From: Bacteroidota bacterium
GTDB lineage: Bacteria; Bacteroidota; Bacteroidia; Cytophagales; Cyclobacteriaceae
NCBI GenBank assembly: GCA_027592755.1
Contig: JAQCLE010000022.1
Coordinates: forward strand, 1-48,355
Direction: 5' to 3'
Length of the DNA stretch: 48,355 nt
This document shows positions 25,372 to 33,701 of the stretch, piece by piece. The notes below the pieces were generated by a model. It saw only the letters and a program-made list of their open reading frames with translations. It was not told the origin of the DNA and did not search any database. The number at the start of each line of letters is the position of its first letter. The stretch's first letter is position 1. The position numbers were made by a program, and so were the translations under genes.

Positions 25372-26037
25372 CTAATTTTTGGTAGCGTTAGATGCAGCCA
25401 GCCCAATATTGACAGCATATAAGATTAATTCAGATGTTGACTTAATCGCAAGTTTCTTCATCACATTCTTTTTGTGAGTGTAAATGGTGTGATGGCTCAG
25501 GCATAAAGTTTCTGCCATTTTCTTCGTAGAATATCCTTGCGTGATCATTTCGACAATCTCAAGCTCTCGAGTGGTCAGTTCTGTAGGTAGGCAGTCTTCA
25601 ACTTCAAACTTGTTGTAATGTTTCTCGAAAATTATTTCAAGAATTTTTCCGCAGAAAAATTTCTCACCCTTTGCCGTGGCATAAATGGCATTTTTAATTT
25701 CTGTCTGATCGCACTCCTTAGTCAAAAAACTATTAACTCCTTTTCCAAGAACATCGTGAATTATCGCTTTCTCCTCATCCGCAGATATCACTAATATGTT
25801 TGTTTTTGGAGAAACCTCTCTTACTCTATTGATGTCGCCAATCTTGAAATCTCCAGTTTTTTTATAATCGAGGATCAAGACATCCGGTGATTTAGATCCG
25901 ATGGATTTGAAAAGGTCATCCGAATTCACGGCTTCACCGGAGAGGTTCATATTCTTCTCACCTTCAATTAAATGCCTGAGACCGAACCGGGTTAGGTCCT
26001 GAGAATCTGCAATGAAAACTGAAACAGGCTCGGACAT
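25372..26037 (-). CDS. NarL/LuxR-type response regulator (no kinase nearby)
   Basis: This 221-residue regulator has a receiver domain (1-125; Asp57 in VLILDYKKTGDF, Thr-Lys in FLTKE) and a GerE-type helix-turn-helix (about 148-212; LTTRELEIVEMITQGYSTKKMAETLCLSHHTI, where the recognition helix is SHHTIYTHKKNVMKKL). The linker is long and ends in a Glu-rich stretch. No histidine kinase is adjacent, so its partner is elsewhere or it works unphosphorylated. It has its own promoter and an operator nearly identical to that of the receptor gene 117 bp downstream, which suggests both are controlled by the same third-party repressor, probably metal-responsive. Confidence 0.9.
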   Translation of the reverse strand: MSEPVSVFIADSQDLTRFGLRHLIEGEKNMNLSGEAVNSDDLFKSIGSKSPDVLILDYKKTGDFKIGDINRVREVSPKTNILVISADEEKAIIHDVLGKGVNSFLTKECDQTEIKNAIYATAKGEKFFCGKILEIIFEKHYNKFEVEDCLPTELTTRELEIVEMITQGYSTKKMAETLCLSHHTIYTHKKNVMKKLAIKSTSELILYAVNIGLAASNATKN

Positions 26038-26050
26038 TTACTAAAAATTA

Positions 26051-26075
26051 CTTATTTAGATTTATTCTAAATAAG
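26051..26075. promoter_or_regulatory. 25-bp palindromic operator, copy 2 (NarL-type regulator)
   Basis: The perfect 10-bp arms CTTATTTAGA (26051-26060) and TCTAAATAAG (26066-26075) are separated by 5 nt. It differs from copy 1 at two positions only, and this copy is the more symmetric. It sits two bases after the -7 box and 13 bp before the start codon. The 7-1-7-like AT-rich symmetry is of the general kind bound by Fur or DtxR family repressors; which protein binds is not known. Confidence 0.78.
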
Positions 26076-26077
26076 CG

Positions 26078-26107
26078 TAAAGATAGCCCTGAATTCTAAA
26101 AGACCAA
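26078..26107 (-). promoter_or_regulatory. Promoter of the NarL-type regulator
   Basis: On the minus strand TTG (complement of 26105-26107), a 19-nt spacer and TATCTTTA (complement of 26078-26085) match the Bacteroidota consensus at all but the last base of the -7 box. Confidence 0.65.
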
Positions 26108-26120
26108 AAGTACAAATAGC

Positions 26121-28181
26121 TTAAAAATTGTACCTAAGTTGAAGTTTTACATCGGTTTGGTGATTAGCCTTAATCTGATTCAATCCCGACCCAATCTGAT
26201 CCACATCAGACCTTACGGTACGGGCAAGTCTTCCCCAAAAAGTGAGCTTTCTTGAAGCTTTGAATTGAACAAGGATATAATTCCTTATTCCAACGCCACT
26301 ATAAGCTGGAATTGAAAAGGCATAAAGCACATCCTTCTCGTAGGCATATTGTCTGTTTTCGAAATCATCTGTGTCAAAAAGCGCAAAACGTGTTCCCAAT
26401 ACAATCCGATTCAAATCAAAATTAAAATCCTGGACAATGGCAAAACCTTTGGTTACGTTTTGTTCAAATGAATAACTACTCCACTGCAAACGGGACCTCA
26501 TGGTCACCTTACCAGCTTGATGATGAAGGTTGATTGCGTAGTTTCTCTTTATCCCTTTTGAAAGGGAATTTACTTCAACACTACTGGTCCTTTCTTTTCT
26601 TTCCTGCCGAAACTGGGCATAAATGGATGAATTTCTGGACATTGAATATGCCATTCTGATTAGATACTCATCACCTGTGGAAGGAGCCGCTGCTCCTAAT
26701 CTCAACCACGGAAATGCGAACCTGTCAAAATAGGAAGTTATAGTCAGCGCATGCAGAGGCTTTATCTTCAATCCCCAGTATATGCCACGTTCATTTATAT
26801 TTCTTGAAGTTTCACCAAAGGCATTCCCTTTAAAGGAGTGGAAATTCTTTTCATAATTCCTAAGAACAACACTAAATGATGTGTTTCTCGCAATACTCGC
26901 CACCATTCCGCCAACAGCACCGATCCCTCCGGATTCAGAAACAGCTCCTTCACCAAAAAAACTCAAGTTTTGCCATTGGTAATTGGCGAAAAATCCTGCG
27001 TTGTAATTATTACTTCCCTGAAACTCAAAACGATTGTAAGTGTTGGGTTTCTTGAATATTGGGGTACCGTAGGCAGTTTTCATAAAAGTTAATCCCCCTT
27101 GCAGGCGATTGCTGGAGGACCGATACATAAGAACACCACCCGCTATCGTTTCATTCAATTGATTCTTACTATCAAATTCCCTTTGCGTTCTGTGAAAACC
27201 CGTTTCTTGAATGGATGAAACAAACTCTTCGTAATCGGTGAAGGTGGTGTCATTTTTGAAGCTCGCGTCCTGAAATTGGCGGGAATAAAAACCTGTGACC
27301 TCAATATAGCCAAGGGAATAAGTGACTGCAGCACCTCGGTAGAAACCGGACTCAAGAACCGATGAATAGGGTAGTACGCCGGTGCTACTTCTCCGAATCG
27401 TTGTGATGGCTTCAGATCCTTTCCCGGGATTAAATCCGGCGCCCATGACTAAACCCTGTCCAAATTGCAATTGATAATCCCCGAGTGCAATGGTTTTGAA
27501 CCTTGATTTGTTTTTGAGCAGAAAATGAAAGGATAAAAAATCAGGACCGAACTGGTGCTTTTGATTATCAAATAAATATCGTTCTCCCACATCTTTTTCC
27601 ATGCTAAATCCCAAACTGAAATCATCAGGACGGCTGACTCTAAATCTCATATAGTCTTTGGACTTTCCACCCAGGAACATCTGTTTATCCGAGGAATCCT
27701 TTCCTTCAAATCCTTCACGACTCTCAATGGTGCGCTCTGTCCTCATGAGCAGGTAATTATTTTCTTCAGATAGTATCCTTTGTATTAATGGCCTGGTATC
27801 AGACGGTCGTTCTTCGATAGTTACAAAAGGAGCCAAACCCTTTATAGTATTGGAATCAAAACCTGGCACGGCTTGCAATTCGTAAATCGAAATAAGTGGT
27901 CCATTATCAGCGATATAATTAATCAATGTCTCTATTTGGCCATTATCGAGTTGATAAAGCGATTCCAAATCCTCTCTTGAAGCTTTATTAAGGTTAATGG
28001 GATTGGTGTATAACATCAATAATGATTCATATAAATCTCCATAGTTGATGTCATCATCCTGAATTTGAAATAAACTCTCTGCGAAAGATTCAAGGTCAAT
28101 TTCCTGGTCATTAAATTGACCGTACAACATCGATGGAATTAGAAGAAACAACCCAAACAGAAAAGTAGCCCTGATAATCAT
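26121..28181 (-). CDS. Helix-hairpin-helix protein with outer-membrane barrel-like C-terminal region
   Basis: This 686-residue exported protein has a signal peptide (about 1-21), an acidic spacer, and then a ComEA-like helix-hairpin-helix region (about 55-125: NPINLNKASREDLESLYQL, QIETLINYI, YELQAVPGFD and TIKGLAPFV). The remaining 550 residues are rich in alternating aromatic/polar strands (FSLGFSMEKDVGERY, YQLQFGQGLVMGAGFNPG) and end in LQLRYNF, with a terminal Phe as in outer-membrane barrels. HHH domains normally bind DNA, yet this protein looks to be in the outer membrane. The family is common in Bacteroidota and its job is not known. It is coupled (4-bp ATGA overlap) to the PorV/PorQ-like gene upstream. 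Confidence 0.82.
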   Translation of the reverse strand: MIIRATFLFGLFLLIPSMLYGQFNDQEIDLESFAESLFQIQDDDINYGDLYESLLMLYTNPINLNKASREDLESLYQLDNGQIETLINYIADNGPLISIYELQAVPGFDSNTIKGLAPFVTIEERPSDTRPLIQRILSEENNYLLMRTERTIESREGFEGKDSSDKQMFLGGKSKDYMRFRVSRPDDFSLGFSMEKDVGERYLFDNQKHQFGPDFLSFHFLLKNKSRFKTIALGDYQLQFGQGLVMGAGFNPGKGSEAITTIRRSSTGVLPYSSVLESGFYRGAAVTYSLGYIEVTGFYSRQFQDASFKNDTTFTDYEEFVSSIQETGFHRTQREFDSKNQLNETIAGGVLMYRSSSNRLQGGLTFMKTAYGTPIFKKPNTYNRFEFQGSNNYNAGFFANYQWQNLSFFGEGAVSESGGIGAVGGMVASIARNTSFSVVLRNYEKNFHSFKGNAFGETSRNINERGIYWGLKIKPLHALTITSYFDRFAFPWLRLGAAAPSTGDEYLIRMAYSMSRNSSIYAQFRQERKERTSSVEVNSLSKGIKRNYAINLHHQAGKVTMRSRLQWSSYSFEQNVTKGFAIVQDFNFDLNRIVLGTRFALFDTDDFENRQYAYEKDVLYAFSIPAYSGVGIRNYILVQFKASRKLTFWGRLARTVRSDVDQIGSGLNQIKANHQTDVKLQLRYNF

Positions 28182-28996
28182 CGTGACTTTGCAAGCTTAT
28201 ACTCTACGGACAATTCATGAATCATGCCGAGTACCGGGTCATGAGCAAATGCATAACTTGATCCAATTTTTTTCGAATTCATTCCAAGTCCCAATGATCC
28301 AATAAATGGATTGGATTTGAATCCCATCCTCATTGAGAATTGCTTATAAAATTTGTAATCAATGCCTGCCTTGAATACTTCAGGAAAATCAAGATCTTTT
28401 TCAATTTCAATATTTATCCTGAAAACATCGACCGGTCTATAGGATATTCCGGACCTCATAATTGTTGGCACCCTTCCATTTTCAACTTTGGAGATTCTCC
28501 CCTGATTGATATTTGAGATGAAAGCTCCAAAAACGAACTGTTCAGAGAAATTTACAATACCGCCAAAATCAAAATATGCGATTCCCCTATTCCCGTATCC
28601 TTCAATATTTAACTGATAATAATTTAGCGACCCTCCCAGAGCGACCATACCCACCTTGTTACCGAAGACCAGATTAAGTTTTTGCTCATTATAAAGCTCA
28701 TCCCCAAATCTTGAAACCCCAATACCTAAGGCACCCGTTTTGAAGGGATATAGAAAAGCGGCCCCAGAAGTACTCAGAGCTCCAATACCATACTTGCGCT
28801 GATGAGTAAATAATATTGCGGGTTGCTCCGTTGAATATAACCCAGCCGGGTTATTAAAAATTGACCAGGCATTATCGGTGGTAATTGCTGCGTTACCAAT
28901 GGCCATAGATTCCGCACCATAGCTTCTGGTTCCATTTTGACCAAATAGCGTTCCAGTGCAGAGGATTAACAATATGATCTTAATAATATCCTTCAT
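28178..28996 (-). CDS. PorV/PorQ-like (FadL-type) outer-membrane protein
   Basis: This 272-residue protein has a signal peptide (about 1-19) and then RSYGAESMAIGNAAITTDNAWSIFNNPAGL, the N-terminal signature of the PorV/PorQ branch of FadL-like barrels. The rest alternates short amphipathic strands with glycine-rich turns and ends VEYKLAKSR. PorV and PorQ act in the late steps of type IX secretion; other relatives have unknown roles, and I would not call this PorQ itself. It overlaps the HHH-barrel gene by 4 bp, which suggests that the two proteins work together. Confidence 0.78.
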   Translation of the reverse strand: MKDIIKIILLILCTGTLFGQNGTRSYGAESMAIGNAAITTDNAWSIFNNPAGLYSTEQPAILFTHQRKYGIGALSTSGAAFLYPFKTGALGIGVSRFGDELYNEQKLNLVFGNKVGMVALGGSLNYYQLNIEGYGNRGIAYFDFGGIVNFSEQFVFGAFISNINQGRISKVENGRVPTIMRSGISYRPVDVFRINIEIEKDLDFPEVFKAGIDYKFYKQFSMRMGFKSNPFIGSLGLGMNSKKIGSSYAFAHDPVLGMIHELSVEYKLAKSR

Positions 28997-29121
28997 GACT
29001 TTGGCCGGACAAGTTGTAAAGGTTAAAATATGAAAAATATTTTTATTTTATAAGTTTTTCACATAACGTTTTGTCTAAATTATCCTTTCCGTTTCAACAA
29101 CCTTAATACCTTGGAATTACA

Positions 29122-29952
29122 TCAAATCCGTTTATACTTCCACCTCCGGTGTGACCAAAGCCATGTTTCCGGTTGTTCCCTAATTGATTTCTCAATTTCC
29201 TCTATAAATCTGGGAAGTAGCGTCAAGCCCTGTTCATAGGGAGGTTCCCCAATAGGAATTAACTCCACACTGTAAAAACCTCTCTTGACTTTTTGAAGTT
29301 TGGGATAAACAACTGGCATATCTAATGTTTTTGCCAGATAATCAATTGAAGTATCAAAAAGAGTTTCCTGGGATAGAAAAGTGGTCCAGTAATGATGTTT
29401 ACTGGTAACATGGTCCATCACCATACTATATGCCGTTGATTCAGGATTATTCTTCAAATCTTCAATTAACTCATCACTTGTGATGAGTTTACCACCAAAT
29501 CGTGTTCTTATTACAATAGCAAGGCGATCAAAGAAGTTATCCCTCAAAGGTCGGTAAACGGATGTGAAAGGATAACCCAGCGTTGTCCTCCCAAATGTTA
29601 CCATCCATTCCCAATTAAACTGGTGACTTGCAGTAAGAAGCATGGATTGATTATTGTTAAAATAGTCAAGTATAACCTCAGGATTAGATACCGAAAGACG
29701 GCTATTTAACTCTTCTTTCGAGATGGTCATCAACTTAATTGTCTCAACAATAAAATCGAGAAGGTTCCTCTGAAACATTGCAATTATCTGAGATCGCTCA
29801 CTTTCTGATTTTTCAGGGAAAGCATTTTCGATATTCTGATGAATTACTTCTTTTCTGTAACCGATCCATTTCCATACAATCGGATAGACCAAATCTGATA
29901 GGATGTATAAAACTCTGAGTGGTAAGTAAGACAGTAATTTGAAAAAAAACAT
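29122..29952 (-). CDS. LpxL/HtrB-type lipid A (lysophospholipid) acyltransferase
   Basis: This 276-residue enzyme has an N-terminal membrane anchor (MFFFKLLSYLPLRVLYILSDLVYPIVW) and the acyltransferase core. The catalytic HxxxxE dyad is in SHQFNWEW (about residues 108-115), followed by the usual VYRPL block and a C-terminal HRRWK typical of late lipid A acyltransferases. It probably adds a secondary acyl chain to lipid A; the acyl donor and position cannot be told. I start at the ATG at 29952; a TTG at 29967 would add five residues. It lies 15 bp after porD, so it is probably the last gene of the bamD operon. Confidence 0.88.
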   Translation of the reverse strand: MFFFKLLSYLPLRVLYILSDLVYPIVWKWIGYRKEVIHQNIENAFPEKSESERSQIIAMFQRNLLDFIVETIKLMTISKEELNSRLSVSNPEVILDYFNNNQSMLLTASHQFNWEWMVTFGRTTLGYPFTSVYRPLRDNFFDRLAIVIRTRFGGKLITSDELIEDLKNNPESTAYSMVMDHVTSKHHYWTTFLSQETLFDTSIDYLAKTLDMPVVYPKLQKVKRGFYSVELIPIGEPPYEQGLTLLPRFIEEIEKSIREQPETWLWSHRRWKYKRI

Positions 29953-29967
29953 CAGACTACCCGTCAA

Positions 29968-30864
29968 TTAATTATTTATCAGGGGTTGATATTTATCAGT
30001 ATTACCTGGGTCCAATATGGTGAGTGTATTATAAATGTCTCTCCTCAATGTTGGATTGCCATCCGAAAACATTTGGGTAATTTCATCCGATTTTGCGTCC
30101 ATAAATGATATTGTCAAAATGGAATTAGGCCTGGATCGATTGACCTCCTGAATCTGCTTGATTACTGTTGAAATAATCCCTCTGGCATCATCTGGTTTTT
30201 CATCAAATATATCCAGCCCCAGGCGATGATAGTCATACAATCCCTCTCGTATTGGTCGCATTTGGATATTTATAAGATTCTCTGCTAACCAATACCTGTT
30301 CCTATTGCTATTAAACTGATCCCATCCATTTCTGCCGGATTGTTGTGCAACATTGACCACATTCCATGCTTTTTGAAAATATGGGTCGCCTCCGAGCTTT
30401 TCAAAAGTATCGTAATCGATTCCAATGATCGTATAGGCATAATAAGCCAACAAAGAAGTGATGTTGTTGGTGAATACGTTATTGTCAAATTGCAAAGGCT
30501 GAGATTCAGTATATTCAAAATCCCAATCCCGATCGGCAAAATTGAAAACAACGCTTTCATAATCCGTTCCAAACACAGGTCTGGCGGAAACTATCTGTAC
30601 CGTAGCATCGAATATCCCCACCGAAGGCATATCCTGTATATTTAATACCAAATTGCAGTTGATTCTTTCCTCCTGGGTATAAAAATCATCCGTCCACTTG
30701 CGGTTATTGAGAAACTGAGAAAATGCAACCTCCATTTCTTGAAAGACATCCCGTTCAGTTGTTTCGACTCGTTGTGCATTTACAAATACAGAACAGTTTA
30801 ACTCCTGACTATATGATGACAGGTAACCAAATGTAAAAATGAACAGGAGCAGTCTAATTTTCAT
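29968..30864 (-). CDS. porD: Type IX secretion protein PorD (DUF4835)
   Basis: This 298-residue exported protein has a signal peptide (about 1-19, KIRLLLFIFTFGYLSSYSQ) followed by ELNCSVFVNAQRV, the start of DUF4835/PorD. RKWTDDFYTQEERINCN, DRDWDFEYTESQPLQFDNN and LLAYYAYTIIGIDYDTF are family blocks. PorD is needed for type IX secretion in Porphyromonas, but its mechanism is unclear. It overlaps coaBC by 11 bp. The gene order coaBC-porD is widely conserved in Bacteroidota and supports the name. Confidence 0.9.
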   Translation of the reverse strand: MKIRLLLFIFTFGYLSSYSQELNCSVFVNAQRVETTERDVFQEMEVAFSQFLNNRKWTDDFYTQEERINCNLVLNIQDMPSVGIFDATVQIVSARPVFGTDYESVVFNFADRDWDFEYTESQPLQFDNNVFTNNITSLLAYYAYTIIGIDYDTFEKLGGDPYFQKAWNVVNVAQQSGRNGWDQFNSNRNRYWLAENLINIQMRPIREGLYDYHRLGLDIFDEKPDDARGIISTVIKQIQEVNRSRPNSILTISFMDAKSDEITQMFSDGNPTLRRDIYNTLTILDPGNTDKYQPLINN

Positions 30865-32056
30865 ATCTTGAAATTATGGCTTGAAGAATGTCTTTTGCAA
30901 CTTCTCTTTTATTCTTCAACTCATAATTCATTACAATATTATTTTTATCAATAATAGTGATCTTGTTGGTGTCTTTTGTGAAGCCCGCACCTTCGTCGTT
31001 CAAAGAGTTAAGAACTATCATGTCAAAATTCTTTTTTGACAGTTTCTCAAATGCATTGGCCCTTTCATTTTCCGTTTCCAAAGCGAACCCCACATTAAAT
31101 TGATCTTGTCTTTTATTCTTTCCCAATTCAGCAGCTATATCAGGGTTTATTTTTAGATCAATTGCCAGGGCGTCGTGACCTTTCTTAATTTTTTGATCTG
31201 ATACACTAGCTGGCTTATAATCAGACACGGCGGCAGCCAAAATACTGATATTGGATTCGCCATAGTACTGAGTGCAAGAATCCAACATTTCCTGTGCTGT
31301 AGTAACGTTCACAAGATTAACTAGCGGATGGTCTGTTTTTTGATTTGTTGGCCCACTTATTAGTATCACACTTGCGCCAAGATTGGCCGCTTCTTCAGCG
31401 ATGGAAAAACCCATTTTACCTGAAGAATGATTACCAATGAAGCGCACAGGATCAATGGCTTCGTATGTCGGCCCGGCAGTAACCAATACCCTTTTACCCT
31501 TTAGAGGACCCGTTGCTTCAAAAAATTCGTCTACAAATTTGAAAATATGCTCTGGTTCTGCCATTCTACCCTTGCCAATTAATCCGCTGGCCAAATCACC
31601 GTGCTCTGTCTTGATGATTGAATTTCCAAAGGAAATCAATTTGTTCATATTAGCATTTGTCGCAGGATGTCTCAACATATCCAAATCCATGGCCGGAGCA
31701 AATACCACAGGGCATCTTGCAGATAAATAGGTAGCGCATAACAAGTTATCGCAGATACCATTTGCCAATTTAGCTATTGAATTAGCCGTTGCTGGCGCTA
31801 TTAAAAATAGATCGGCCCATAAACCCAGCTCCACGTGATTGTTCCATTGACCGGAATCATCTTTGACAAATTCGGTCAAAACAGGATTCTTTGATAGTGT
31901 AGATAGTGTTAAAGGAGTTATAAAGTCCTGTGCAGATTTCGTCATAAGCACCTTGACGTCTGCGCCGGACTTCACTAGTAAACGAATCAGTTGTGCTGAT
32001 TTATAAGCTGCAATGCTACCGCTTATACCCAATAAGATTCTTTTACCTCTTAGCAT
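30854..32056 (-). CDS. coaBC: Bifunctional phosphopantothenoylcysteine decarboxylase/synthetase
   Basis: This 400-residue enzyme performs two steps of coenzyme A synthesis. The N-terminal CoaC flavoprotein (1-180) has GISGSIAAYKSAQLIR, the catalytic His74 in WNNHVELGLWAD, the flavin/substrate block SIAKLANGICDNLLCATYL and APAMDLDMLRHP. The C-terminal CoaB half has RVLVTAGPTYEAIDPVRFIG, the conserved Asn-His-Ser-Ser-Gly-Lys-Met-Gly loop and a DYKP motif. It starts 11 bp after rpoZ and overlaps porD by 11 bp. Confidence 0.95.
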   Translation of the reverse strand: MLRGKRILLGISGSIAAYKSAQLIRLLVKSGADVKVLMTKSAQDFITPLTLSTLSKNPVLTEFVKDDSGQWNNHVELGLWADLFLIAPATANSIAKLANGICDNLLCATYLSARCPVVFAPAMDLDMLRHPATNANMNKLISFGNSIIKTEHGDLASGLIGKGRMAEPEHIFKFVDEFFEATGPLKGKRVLVTAGPTYEAIDPVRFIGNHSSGKMGFSIAEEAANLGASVILISGPTNQKTDHPLVNLVNVTTAQEMLDSCTQYYGESNISILAAAVSDYKPASVSDQKIKKGHDALAIDLKINPDIAAELGKNKRQDQFNVGFALETENERANAFEKLSKKNFDMIVLNSLNDEGAGFTKDTNKITIIDKNNIVMNYELKNKREVAKDILQAIISRYEN

Positions 32057-32067
32057 GAGGTCAATGG

Positions 32068-32394
32068 CTATTGATCTTGTTCAGATGTTTTATCATCCTC
32101 TTCAGGATACCTGTACATAATCTTATCCTCAAGGAATTCTTCGACTGCGATGTTGGAGGGCTTGGGCATTCTCTCGTAAAATTTTGAGATTTCGATCTGT
32201 TCTCTATTTTCAAAGACCTCTTCCAGGTTGTCAACTGAAGAAGCAAAATCAGCCAGTTTACCATTGAGCTCTTCCTTAACATTGGTCGAAATTTGTCGGG
32301 CACGTTTCGAAATTATCGCTACGCTTTCATATACATTCCCTGTGGGTTCAGCCAGTTTTTCAACGTCTCTTGTGATTATTGAAGGTTGTGCCAT
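32068..32394 (-). CDS. rpoZ: RNA polymerase omega subunit
   Basis: This 108-residue protein fits the Bacteroidota form of omega: it starts with SIITRDVEKLAEPTGNVYESVAIISKRARQI, which contains the omega consensus (a helix with ARQI), and has an acidic C-terminal tail. Omega helps assemble the beta' subunit. It lies between bamD (9-bp gap) and coaBC (11-bp gap), the usual Bacteroidota context. Confidence 0.92.
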   Translation of the reverse strand: MAQPSIITRDVEKLAEPTGNVYESVAIISKRARQISTNVKEELNGKLADFASSVDNLEEVFENREQIEISKFYERMPKPSNIAVEEFLEDKIMYRYPEEDDKTSEQDQ

Positions 32395-32403
32395 ATCGCT
32401 ATA

Positions 32404-33237
32404 TTAATCGTTAATATTTTCTGTTTTAACTTTTTCTAATCTATCTACGGATTTACCGAAAAAATCCTCCGCATCCCTTAAGTATTCACTTCGCGGAAAA
32501 TCATCAATGAAATCATAATAATGATCAATAACACCCTTATACCTCTCCTCTTGTCTTCTGAAAGTACTGTTCCGAGCGTATTCGTATTGAGTTCTAATCT
32601 TCAGGTATTTGATCTCCTCATTGTAGTCTGAATCGGGATAGTCCTTACTAAAATTATCGAATGCTATAATTGCAGCCTCATATCCCCTTAGTTCCGATAA
32701 CTTCACATACAATTTACATCCTTCATAGGCCTTGAGTTCCAATTTCGTCTGAAGCTGATCGATAATTTCATTGGCCCTATCCTTATACTCACTATAAGGA
32801 AATTTGTTAAGAAAATTTTGCATGGCAGTTATTGCTTCATAAGTCGGAGTCTGATCTAGGTTAAATTCCGGAGATTGCATATACAAGGAATAAGCATGCA
32901 TATATGATGCCTCAAGCGCATGTTCACTTCTTGAATAGATTCTTGCAAACCCTTCGAAAAAATGACCACTTAAGATATACTGCTTTTGATAGTAGTAGGC
33001 ATAAGCATTGTAGTATTCTGCTAATTCTGCTCTTTCTGATCCTTTGATTATAGGCAATACCTCTTCAAAAAGGACAGTAGCCCTGTAATAATCCTTTTCG
33101 TCATAGTACCGCATTGCAGCTTCATACTTCTTTTCCCAGTCATCGCTCTTTTGAATGCGGCGAAACTCACTACATGATATTGAAACCACAAGTAGCAAAA
33201 GGATTGAAAACAGCTTTAGAACCTGAATTTTAAACAT
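32404..33237 (-). CDS. bamD: Outer-membrane assembly lipoprotein BamD
   Basis: BamD is the essential lipoprotein of the BAM complex that inserts barrels into the outer membrane. The 277-residue product has a lipoprotein signal (LLLLVVSISCSEF, lipobox Cys about 22) followed by about five TPR-like helical pairs (KDYYRATVLFEEVLP, EYYNAYAYYYQKQYILSGHFFEGF, ASYMHAYSLYMQSPEFNLDQ). It leads the bamD-rpoZ-coaBC-porD run and has a consensus promoter just upstream. Confidence 0.93.
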   Translation of the reverse strand: MFKIQVLKLFSILLLLVVSISCSEFRRIQKSDDWEKKYEAAMRYYDEKDYYRATVLFEEVLPIIKGSERAELAEYYNAYAYYYQKQYILSGHFFEGFARIYSRSEHALEASYMHAYSLYMQSPEFNLDQTPTYEAITAMQNFLNKFPYSEYKDRANEIIDQLQTKLELKAYEGCKLYVKLSELRGYEAAIIAFDNFSKDYPDSDYNEEIKYLKIRTQYEYARNSTFRRQEERYKGVIDHYYDFIDDFPRSEYLRDAEDFFGKSVDRLEKVKTENIND

Positions 33238-33244
33238 GGGGGTG

Positions 33245-33275
33245 CAAATTTAGATGTAATTAATATGTCCGCCAA
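33245..33275 (-). promoter_or_regulatory. Promoter of the bamD-rpoZ-coaBC-porD operon
   Basis: On the minus strand TTG (complement of 33273-33275), a 20-nt spacer and TAAATTTG (complement of 33245-33252) match the Bacteroidota consensus fully. The -7 box lies only 7 bp before the bamD start, so the leader is very short or the bamD start is slightly downstream. Confidence 0.55.
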
Positions 33276-33335
33276 GAATCAGGCAAATCAAGTACCATAT
33301 GATATAATATAATGCTAAAAAGCCGGTGAAGGGCT

Positions 33336-33701
33336 CTATTTTTTAATTATTAGTTTTTTTGTGACTTTACTCTCACCATTTGTATACAGTGTGTAGAAAT
33401 AAACACCTTCTTTCATGTCTATAAGGTCAATCTTAAGAGATTTTTCAAAGGGTTGGAGAGGATAATCCAAAGTCATGGTCCCAAGAAGGTCGTGCAATAC
33501 AATCTTTGCCTCGGAAGATGGATCGTTAATTGAATAATTGATTACTGCAATATCTGTTGCAGGATTGGGATAAACATTTTGTACCTCAATTGTAGCTGAA
33601 TTGTAGAATTCGTCATTTATATCACTCAAAACAGCTAAATCCTGAGCTATCAGAATAACTGAGCTAAAAAACAAAACTAAAATTGGTAAAAGTTTTTTCA
33701 A
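33336..33701 (-). CDS. Very short T9SS-sorted protein (type A sorting domain)
   Basis: This 121-residue protein is almost only export signals: a signal peptide (1-19), about 23 residues of linker, and a type A T9SS C-terminal domain (VYPNPATDIAVINYS, IVLHDLLGTM, GVYFYTLYTNG and a final KKLIIKK). No passenger domain is present. The start must be the TTG at 33701, because an in-frame stop lies upstream and no ATG fits. A 4-bp AGCC/GGCT hairpin plus T run (33317-33335) directly after the stop may end its transcript. It sits beside the operon that carries porD. It may be a tiny secreted or surface peptide, or a truncated gene. Confidence 0.8.
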   Translation of the reverse strand: MKKLLPILVLFFSSVILIAQDLAVLSDINDEFYNSATIEVQNVYPNPATDIAVINYSINDPSSEAKIVLHDLLGTMTLDYPLQPFEKSLKIDLIDMKEGVYFYTLYTNGESKVTKKLIIKK

